From Corallococcus sp. (lineage in GTDB: Bacteria > Bacillota > Clostridia > Christensenellales > CAG-314): DNA of 5,798 nucleotides. Below are positions 1 through 4,751 of the stretch, in pieces (positions within the stretch are counted from its first letter, which is position 1; each line of letters starts with the position of its first letter). Made by a program: the position numbers and the translations under genes. The notes below the pieces were generated by a model. It searched no databases and had not been told where the DNA came from. It worked only from the letters and a program-made list of their open reading frames with translations. The stretch covers positions 1-5,798 of the forward strand of contig JAMPHX010000078.1 in the NCBI GenBank assembly GCA_023663205.1, given 5' to 3'.

Positions 1-18
1 ATAAATTGCCCCAAACGA

Positions 19-48
19 TTTACATTTGCATACAAAAAGATGTATAAT
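19..48 (+). promoter_or_regulatory. Sigma-70-type promoter for the GDPD/repeat-protein unit
   Basis: A perfect -10 box TATAAT lies at 43-48. A near-consensus -35 box TTTACA lies at 19-24, with an 18-base spacer. Transcription would start near 55, giving a leader of about 68 nt before the ATG at 123. A second TATAAT at 67-72 has no acceptable -35 box 17 bases upstream (ATAATG), so it is probably just AT-rich sequence. The assignment rests on consensus matching alone. Confidence 0.6.
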
Positions 49-74
49 GGTATAAAAAATATATTATATAATCT

Positions 75-109
75 AAATGGTCTGCCTTGCGCATACGCAA
101 CAGCCATTT
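75..109 (+). promoter_or_regulatory. Bulged leader hairpin next to the ribosome binding site
   Basis: An imperfect inverted repeat forms three stacked helices. AAATGG (75-80) pairs with CCATTT (104-109), CTG (82-84) with CAG (101-103), and TTGCG (87-91) with CGCAA (96-100), closing a CATA loop. The only unpaired stem bases are T81 and C85-C86, all on the 5' side. That makes 14 pairs. The hairpin ends two bases before the GGAG ribosome binding site (112-115). No U-tract follows, so it is not an intrinsic terminator for this gene. It could stabilise the 5' end, modulate translation or bind a protein. It matches no riboswitch class I recognise. Confidence 0.5.
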
Positions 110-122
110 GCGGAGTCGATAG

Positions 123-872
123 ATGAAGAATAATACTTGGCTTACGGACAAATACATTGCTCACCGCGGATTGTTCGACAATATAACAATTCCCGAAAAC
201 TCTTTGTCCGCATTTAATAATGCTGTACAGAATAATTTTGCGATAGAAACGGATGTTCAAATGACTTCCGACGGATATTTAGTGGTTTTTCACGACGACA
301 CTCTCATGCGCATGACGGGAGAAGAAGGCTTACTGTGTGAAAAAACTTACGAACAGTTAACGCATTTGCGTTTGCTGAACACCGATTGTCGCATCCCGAC
401 ATTCGACGAATTTTTGAAAGAAGTAAACGGAAAAGTTGAACTCGTAATCGAAATCAAAACGCACAAGAATATCGGGGTCGTCGAACAAAAAATCGTTGAC
501 CGACTCAAAACTTACAACGGACAGTATTGCATAGAATCGTTCAATCCGTTTATTGTACGGTGGTTCAAAAAGCACGCGCCGCATATTGTTCGCGGGCAGT
601 TGTCTTGCGACTACAAAGACGCACCGATGCCAAAGTGGCAATGCCGTATGCTCAAGAATTTGCGCTTTTCCAAATGGAACGGCAGTCAATTTATCGCTTA
701 TAATGCGGCGAGCATAGAAACAAACAAATTTGTGGCAAAATTCAGAAAGAGAATACCTGTATTGTGTTGGACTATCAAAAGCCAACAGCAACACAATACG
801 CTAAGAACACACTACGACAACATAATTTTCGATTCGTTTGTTCCCATACGCGACGATATCGAAAAGGAATAA
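123..872 (+). CDS. Glycerophosphodiester phosphodiesterase (GDPD family, UgpQ-like)
   Basis: This 249-residue cytoplasmic enzyme is predicted to hydrolyse glycerophosphodiesters (deacylated phospholipids) to sn-glycerol 3-phosphate and an alcohol. The GDPD signatures appear in order. They are AHRG at 13-16 (His14, Arg15), PENS at 24-27 (Glu25), ETDVQ at 42-46 (metal ligands Glu42 and Asp44), FHD at 56-58 (second catalytic His57), EIK at 110-112 (metal ligand Glu110), IESFNP at 137-142 and CWTIK at 215-219. All expected acid/base and metal-binding residues are present, and the length is typical of UgpQ-type single-domain enzymes. No signal peptide or membrane segment is seen. The ATG at 123 follows GGAG (112-115) with a 7-nt spacer. 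The C-terminal barrel strand reads NIIFDSF where the family more often has a G(I/V)xTD pattern, a minor variation. The next gene begins 50 nt downstream and is probably co-transcribed. In Gram-positive bacteria such enzymes recycle phospholipid head groups or glycerophosphate polymers. The natural substrate here is unknown. Confidence 0.93.
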   Translation: MKNNTWLTDKYIAHRGLFDNITIPENSLSAFNNAVQNNFAIETDVQMTSDGYLVVFHDDTLMRMTGEEGLLCEKTYEQLTHLRLLNTDCRIPTFDEFLKEVNGKVELVIEIKTHKNIGVVEQKIVDRLKTYNGQYCIESFNPFIVRWFKKHAPHIVRGQLSCDYKDAPMPKWQCRMLKNLRFSKWNGSQFIAYNAASIETNKFVAKFRKRIPVLCWTIKSQQQHNTLRTHYDNIIFDSFVPIRDDIEKE

Positions 873-873
873 A

Positions 874-893
874 TTGCCGCCTGCAATCGGCAA
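874..893 (+). other. Short intercistronic hairpin
   Basis: TTGCCG (874-879) pairs with CGGCAA (888-893) around an 8-base loop, directly after the GDPD stop codon. The downstream sequence is A-rich, not T-rich, so it should not terminate plus-strand transcription. It may mark the end of the first cistron or protect mRNA, or it may be chance. It does not sequester the AGGAG at 911-915 that serves the next gene. Confidence 0.3.
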
Positions 894-922
894 AACAATA
901 AATTTGTACAAGGAGAAAATTT

Positions 923-3900
923 ATGCGCAAAGTTGTTACCTTTATTTTGGGAATGCTTTTCGGAATAATATTTTTATTTGCAACCATCGGTATAGGCGGT
1001 TATATATTTATGTCAAGCGTAAACGTCGGACAATTTACACCGTCGGATTATCCGAGCGATTCGCTTGGCGATTTTGCCAACATGTCGTTGCTGGATATAG
1101 CAAAAGAAATTGCCGATATTTACAACAAGGAGAACATCAAAACTCCGGACGAGAACGGACATTATTTTACACTCGCCGATTTTGAAGAAAAATACAAAAT
1201 AAATTTGTCGCAAGCGACGGGCATACAGTTTTCGGATAACACCAAAGCATTACCCGTATTTACCTTGATGACGCCCGACGGACTTGCAAAAGCAATGGAA
1301 ACTACCAGCATAGCGGCAATCACCGACCTTGTGAATTCATTGCAACCTGACGGAAATATGTTCGGCGACGAACTTACCGCAGAATTAGAAAAACATCCCA
1401 TTAGCGATTTGATGGGAGAAAATCCCCTTTCCGTACTTGACAATGTGCTTGTAAATTGGATTGTTCCGGATATGGCAACAACAGAAAGCGCATTGATGTT
1501 CGCCGTTGGAAATTGCACCGTAGGTGGCTTGATAAATGCCGCAACCGGCGGAAATATCTTCCTTGCAATCAAGACAGAGGAAACGCTTGCACCGCTCGGT
1601 ACGCTTAAACTTGCAGACCTTCTTGCGGGAGTTGCCGAGGGCAACAACTTGGTAGCCGACATTCTCGGAGAAAAAACCGTTGCCGATTTTATCAGCGAGA
1701 CAGGAGATTTCGATTTAAATTATTTGATTGCCGATTTTCGTTTCGGAGCAATACTCGGTTTGCACAGAACGGAAGAAGAAATAACTTTGGACAATCTATT
1801 GGATTATACTGCCGAAGCGCATGACGCAGACAGCAAAACCACGGTGTACAGCAAAACAGATGAAGAATCCTTAGAGAAAAATTATTTTTTAGCAGACGGC
1901 GACAAATGGTATCAAGCAGAATTAAATTGCCAAGAAAGTCACTCTCACATTGCGGAATGTTTTGACTATATTTGGCTCACCGTCGAAGACAACCGCGCAA
2001 GCGTTGTGTACTCCGCATTGGCATCACTGACCCCCGCAGACCTACAAGACGGCGATTTGTTAAACAAATTGCTTGACAGACTTACCCTCGGAGACGTGCT
2101 CGGAGCAGATAACCTGACAGGTATATTTGCCTCGTTCAAAGACGTAAAAATCGGAAATCTTGCCCAAGAAATCGAAAAGATGTATATCGGAAAATTTCTC
2201 GGGTATGAATTTGCCGACGAAGTTACCGACACAAGCGGCTACACTACCGAGGTATTCAACGATGCCGCAAAAGACATACGCGTAATAACAAACGGTACAG
2301 ATTTTGCCAAGACGCTTGACGGAAAAACTTGGTATTCCGCCGAAAAGCAATGCCAAAGCAGTGACGAGCATACTTGTTCTTCATCCTGCTACTCTATTTG
2401 GAAAAACAGCAGCGGCTACGCTTCGGGCGTAATACTTATGATTGCCGACGAAACGGTATCGGGATTATCCAACTTGGATTTCGGCGACAAAATAGGCAAC
2501 TTGACAATTGCAGACGTATTGGGCGAAGCCAATGTGAGCAGCGGCATATTGAAGGCATTATCTCACACAAAAATTTCCGAATTATCAGATAAAATCAACA
2601 CATTGCAGTTGGGCGAATTGCTGGGCTACACTTACGACGAAGAAACTTCGCAATGGTTTGACGGAACCGAACCGCTCAGCGGTTTGACCCTCAAACTCGC
2701 AGACAAGACAATAACCGACTTGCAGGATATAAACGGACTGTTAAACGACGTTACGCTGGGCGACGTCATATCCGACACTTCCGCAAGCGGGGTGCTCAAT
2801 GCACTTAAAGATACAAAAATAGGCGAACTTGCAGACGCTGTAAACAATTTGCAAATAGGCGAAATACTCGGTTATGAATTGCGCGGCGGAAAATGGTTTA
2901 ACGGCTCCGAGCAAATTACCGGCGCCACAGCCAAAATCGCAGACCAAACGATAAACGATTTGCAGACAAACGGCTTTAACGGCGTAATAAACGAACTGAC
3001 TTTGCGCGACGTAATGGGCGATACGGTTGACGGAAATTCTATTCTAAAATCCCTTGCCGATACAGATATCGGTTCACTTGGAAATGCAATGAACTCTCTG
3101 TACATCGGGCAAATTATGGGTTACGAACGCAAATCGGCGGAAAACGCGGATTTGTATACTCAAACGATTGTAGCGGTAGATTCCCAAGCCGTAGTAAAAA
3201 GCAATACAAACGGCAACTACATCAAAATACAAGACGGCACATGGTATAACGCTGCAATCAGTTGCACCGACTCACACGCTCACACTGCCGACTGTTTTGC
3301 CGTTATTTGGTACACAGACGGCACTTCTGCTGCCGATGGCATAACAAAAGCGCTTGTAAATATGCAAGTAACCGATTTGACGGGCAACGGCTTGCAAAGC
3401 GCCATAAACAATTTGACTCTAACCGATGTTTTAGGCGAAGAAAACTTGCAAAGCGGTATATTATCTTCGCTTAAAAACACCAAGATTTCCGAGATGTCAG
3501 AAGCAATAGACAACACCTATTTGGGCAACGTATTGTCGATGTACCGCAAAGAAATCTCATCAAATACCGTATTTACGCCCGTAACGGCAACAAACGCAAT
3601 ACGCGTAGTCTACTCTTATTCTGACGGTTCGACTACGAAATTTGCCATACTAAACAACGGAGATAACAAGTACTACGAGGCTATTTACAAATGCAGAAAC
3701 AGCGCACACACAGACACAACGCACATGCACGAGTGTTTTGAACAGGCTTGGTATGACGACGCTGCGTTTACCGCACACACTGCCGTACTGAATCAAGGAC
3801 TTGCAGATATGACGCTGGGAAACATAAATGCCGAGAAAATCGCCGTTATCGTCGGTTCGATGACTATACAAGATATGATGGACAACAAAATTATCAGCAT

Positions 3901-4036
3901 ATCCCAAGAGAACCAAGACACACTTGACGATATAATGGGCGATACCGATTGGCGTTCGTTACCCACAAGTTTATTTATTGACGAGTTGATTTCCGCAATA
4001 CGCGACATTACGAGCAGGTTTCCTTCGGGTTTGTAA
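923..4036 (+). CDS. Large membrane-anchored repeat protein with four Cys/His modules
   Basis: I do not recognise a named family for this 1037-residue protein. MRK followed by a hydrophobic stretch at about 5-29 suggests a signal anchor with the remainder outside the cytoplasm. No clear signal peptidase site, lipobox or LPXTG motif is seen. After a 200-residue N-terminal region come repeats of about 65-70 residues. Clear copies lie at about 361-428, 502-569, 588-651, 668-734 and 806-874, with degenerate ones at about 226-280 and 956-1020. Core motifs are D-L, LTLGDVLG, SGIL.AL..TKI.EL and LQIGEILGY. Between repeats sit four modules of the form WY-x5-C-x3-H-x-H-x3-C-x4-W, at 329-351, 470-493, 774-796 and 917-943. 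Short W-F-[DN]-G linkers join the copies at 502, 588 and 668. Nine of the ten cysteines (336, 346, 477, 485, 489, 781, 791, 924, 938) are in these modules; Cys198 is the exception. The ATG follows AGGAG (911-915) with a 7-nt spacer. The reading frame is intact and a strong terminator follows. A surface-exposed scaffold or metal/disulfide-stabilised solenoid is plausible, but the function is unknown. Confidence 0.9.
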   Translation: MRKVVTFILGMLFGIIFLFATIGIGGYIFMSSVNVGQFTPSDYPSDSLGDFANMSLLDIAKEIADIYNKENIKTPDENGHYFTLADFEEKYKINLSQATGIQFSDNTKALPVFTLMTPDGLAKAMETTSIAAITDLVNSLQPDGNMFGDELTAELEKHPISDLMGENPLSVLDNVLVNWIVPDMATTESALMFAVGNCTVGGLINAATGGNIFLAIKTEETLAPLGTLKLADLLAGVAEGNNLVADILGEKTVADFISETGDFDLNYLIADFRFGAILGLHRTEEEITLDNLLDYTAEAHDADSKTTVYSKTDEESLEKNYFLADGDKWYQAELNCQESHSHIAECFDYIWLTVEDNRASVVYSALASLTPADLQDGDLLNKLLDRLTLGDVLGADNLTGIFASFKDVKIGNLAQEIEKMYIGKFLGYEFADEVTDTSGYTTEVFNDAAKDIRVITNGTDFAKTLDGKTWYSAEKQCQSSDEHTCSSSCYSIWKNSSGYASGVILMIADETVSGLSNLDFGDKIGNLTIADVLGEANVSSGILKALSHTKISELSDKINTLQLGELLGYTYDEETSQWFDGTEPLSGLTLKLADKTITDLQDINGLLNDVTLGDVISDTSASGVLNALKDTKIGELADAVNNLQIGEILGYELRGGKWFNGSEQITGATAKIADQTINDLQTNGFNGVINELTLRDVMGDTVDGNSILKSLADTDIGSLGNAMNSLYIGQIMGYERKSAENADLYTQTIVAVDSQAVVKSNTNGNYIKIQDGTWYNAAISCTDSHAHTADCFAVIWYTDGTSAADGITKALVNMQVTDLTGNGLQSAINNLTLTDVLGEENLQSGILSSLKNTKISEMSEAIDNTYLGNVLSMYRKEISSNTVFTPVTATNAIRVVYSYSDGSTTKFAILNNGDNKYYEAIYKCRNSAHTDTTHMHECFEQAWYDDAAFTAHTAVLNQGLADMTLGNINAEKIAVIVGSMTIQDMMDNKIISISQENQDTLDDIMGDTDWRSLPTSLFIDELISAIRDITSRFPSGL
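935..1009 (+). other. N-terminal membrane segment (signal anchor)
   Basis: Residues 5-29 of the repeat protein are almost entirely hydrophobic (rich in I, L, F, G and V) and follow the positive MRK start. By the positive-inside rule the N-terminus stays in the cytoplasm and the long remainder is exported. No A-x-A cleavage site or lipoprotein Cys follows, so an uncleaved anchor is favoured over a secreted protein. This is inferred from composition only. Confidence 0.75.
1907..1975 (+). other. Cys/His module 1 of the repeat protein
   Basis: Residues 329-351: Trp329-Tyr330, Cys336, His340, His342, Cys346-Phe347, Trp351, i.e. WY-x5-C-x3-H-x-H-x3-C-F-x3-W. This is the canonical form, and module 3 has the same spacing. 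The two Cys and two His could form a tetrahedral metal site. A disulfide between the two Cys is the alternative. It sits just before the first clear repeat. Confidence 0.7.
2330..2401 (+). other. Cys/His module 2, His-to-Cys variant
   Basis: Residues 470-493: Trp470-Tyr471, Cys477, His483, Cys485, Cys489-Tyr490, Trp493. The H-x-H of modules 1 and 3 has become H-x-C, and the first Cys-to-His gap is two residues longer. Replacing one potential metal ligand with another fits metal binding. It lies between the first and second clear repeats. Confidence 0.65.
3242..3310 (+). other. Cys/His module 3 of the repeat protein
   Basis: Residues 774-796: Trp774-Tyr775, Cys781, His785, His787, Cys791-Phe792, Trp796. 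The spacing is identical to module 1 although the intervening residues differ, so the spacing and ligands are what is conserved. It lies between the fourth and fifth clear repeats and is preceded by a likely beta-rich stretch. Confidence 0.7.
3671..3751 (+). other. Cys/His module 4, expanded form
   Basis: Residues 917-943: Tyr917-Tyr918, Cys924, His929, His934, His936, Cys938-Phe939, Trp943. The leading Trp is Tyr, the gap after the first Cys is expanded, and there are three His. Only one residue separates the last His from the second Cys, so which His would be ligands is uncertain. It lies between the fifth clear repeat and the degenerate C-terminal one. Confidence 0.6.
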
Positions 4037-4065
4037 TTTAGCACCTTAAAATCAAATTTTCAACC

Positions 4066-4116
4066 AAACGCTTGAAACTGGCATTACGGCAACGGTTTCA
4101 AGCGTTTTATTGTTTT
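4066..4116 (+). terminator. Intrinsic terminator after the repeat-protein gene
   Basis: A perfect 13-bp stem, AAACGCTTGAAAC (4066-4078) with GTTTCAAGCGTTT (4095-4107), encloses a 16-base loop and is followed by TTATTGTTTT. It starts 30 nt after the stop codon at 4034-4036. It should end the GDPD/repeat-protein transcript and separate it from mazF. Confidence 0.85.
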
Positions 4117-4344
4117 ATACAAATATACAATAAACCAATATATACCGAAACGGAATTTGTCTTGCCGAAAGTCATTTGCGTATATCACCGCCCGACAAAC
4201 ATAATTGAGCATAGCAAGTATAAACAACCGCTTGTCCGAACATAATTTAAACGCAACGGCAATCACCCGATTTCCTATCGAATACATAGTATATATCGGC
4301 GCGCTTTCTGTTGCTCTACCACAAAACAAAAGGAGCAAGCGACA
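4117..4344. other. Intergenic region upstream of mazF, no supported gene
   Basis: The gap between the repeat-protein gene and mazF is 308 bases (4037-4344). Past the terminator, the plus strand contains no ATG and frequent stops, so no antitoxin gene precedes mazF. A weak promoter candidate for mazF is TTGCGT (4176-4181), 18 bases, CATAAT (4200-4205). The minus strand has an 84-codon open frame (4338 down to 4084), but it begins with TTG, has no ribosome binding site, and its last codons run through the terminator stem. I do not call it a gene. GGTAGAGCA on the minus strand (4312-4320) resembles a tRNA D-arm, but the rest of a tRNA is absent. Confidence 0.55.
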
Positions 4345-4689
4345 ATGATTAAACGTGGAGAACTATATTATGCGGACTTAAATCCGGTAATAGGCAGCGA
4401 GCAAGGCGGCATACGCCCCGTCGTAGTTCTGCAAAACGACGTCGGCAACAAGTACAGTCCCACCATTATTGCCGCTGCAACCACAAGCAAATTGGACAAA
4501 GCAAAACTTCCGACGCACATCGCACTACCCAAAGACACAGGCTGTCTACCAAAAAATTCGGTGGTTTTGCTTGAACAAATCAGAACCATCGATAAGAGCA
4601 GGATTAAAGACAAAATCGGCGAACTACCTCCGCAAGTTATGCAACAGATAAACGACGCATTGCTTATCAGTCTTGGATTTTACGCTTGA
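4345..4689 (+). CDS. mazF: MazF/NdoA (PemK-like) endoribonuclease toxin
   Basis: This 114-residue cytoplasmic protein is very similar throughout to B. subtilis NdoA (EndoA/MazF), a sequence-specific mRNA interferase. Hallmarks are KRGELYYADL (3-12), GSEQGGIRPVVV (17-28), QND (30-32), SPT (38-40), AATTSK (44-49), LPTH (55-58), SVVLLEQIRTIDK (72-84) and the ending LISLGF. Arg24 and Thr47 align with the catalytic Arg25 and Thr48 of NdoA, and Glu77 lies in the conserved LLEQIRTID segment, so the enzyme looks active. The ATG at 4345 follows AGGAG (4331-4335) with a 9-nt spacer. In B. subtilis the antitoxin gene ndoAI lies immediately upstream. Here there is none, and the gene just downstream is valS on the other strand. 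The antitoxin may be encoded elsewhere, or the gene may act alone. It is probably transcribed from its own promoter, since a terminator lies upstream. The cleavage site cannot be read from the sequence. Confidence 0.95.
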   Translation: MIKRGELYYADLNPVIGSEQGGIRPVVVLQNDVGNKYSPTIIAAATTSKLDKAKLPTHIALPKDTGCLPKNSVVLLEQIRTIDKSRIKDKIGELPPQVMQQINDALLISLGFYA

Positions 4690-4698
4690 CTGTAAATT

Positions 4699-4727
4699 TA
4701 AACCCCGAGAAACAATCTCGGGGTTTA
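4699..4727. terminator. Bidirectional terminator between mazF and valS
   Basis: A perfect 12-bp stem, TAAACCCCGAGA (4699-4710) with TCTCGGGGTTTA (4716-4727), encloses the 5-base loop AACAA. It begins 10 nt after the mazF stop codon and 25 nt beyond the end of valS on the other strand. The T-rich flanks are short (TTTATTA on plus, TTTA on minus) but the GC-rich stem is strong. It probably ends both converging transcripts. Confidence 0.82.
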
Positions 4728-4751
4728 TTACGTATATTATAAGACTATCAA

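Larger units (their letters stand above)
1598..3982 (+). repeat. Protein-level tandem repeat array (5 clear and 2 degenerate units)
   Basis: Clear copies are encoded at about 2003-2206, 2426-2629, 2684-2875, 2924-3124 and 3338-3544. Degenerate edge copies lie near 1598-1762 and 3788-3982. A unit runs: D-L segment, variable 10-12 residues, L-T-[LI]-x-D-V-[LM]-G, SGIL.AL (or similar), T-[KD]-I-x-[EN]-[LM], then IGE[IL][LM]GY. Each of these segments carries a smaller h-x-[DEG]-[LVI] element about every 20 residues, suggesting a solenoid made from shorter sub-repeats. Where I compared copies at the DNA level they have diverged strongly although the protein pattern is kept. That suggests old duplications under selection and not a recent slippage array. 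Confidence 0.8.

Noticed and set aside
67..72. Second TATAAT as an alternative promoter
   Set aside because: The sequence 17 bases upstream (ATAATG) does not resemble a -35 box; the 19-48 promoter is far better.
357..794. 145-codon minus-strand frame inside the GDPD gene
   Set aside because: It lies opposite a gene with complete GDPD motifs, and its translation shows no recognisable domain; it is a shadow frame.
1598..3982. Recent DNA tandem repeats or phase-variable array
   Set aside because: The repeats I compared are visible at protein level but diverged in nucleotide sequence, with no short identical tracts that would drive slippage.
4312..4320. tRNA D-arm-like GGTAGAGCA on the minus strand upstream of mazF
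   Set aside because: No acceptor stem, anticodon arm or GTTCGA T-arm at proper spacing; it is an isolated 9-base match.
4699..4727. Palindrome as an operator or recombination site
   Set aside because: Its position between two convergent stop codons and its GC-rich stem with a small loop fit an ordinary bidirectional terminator.
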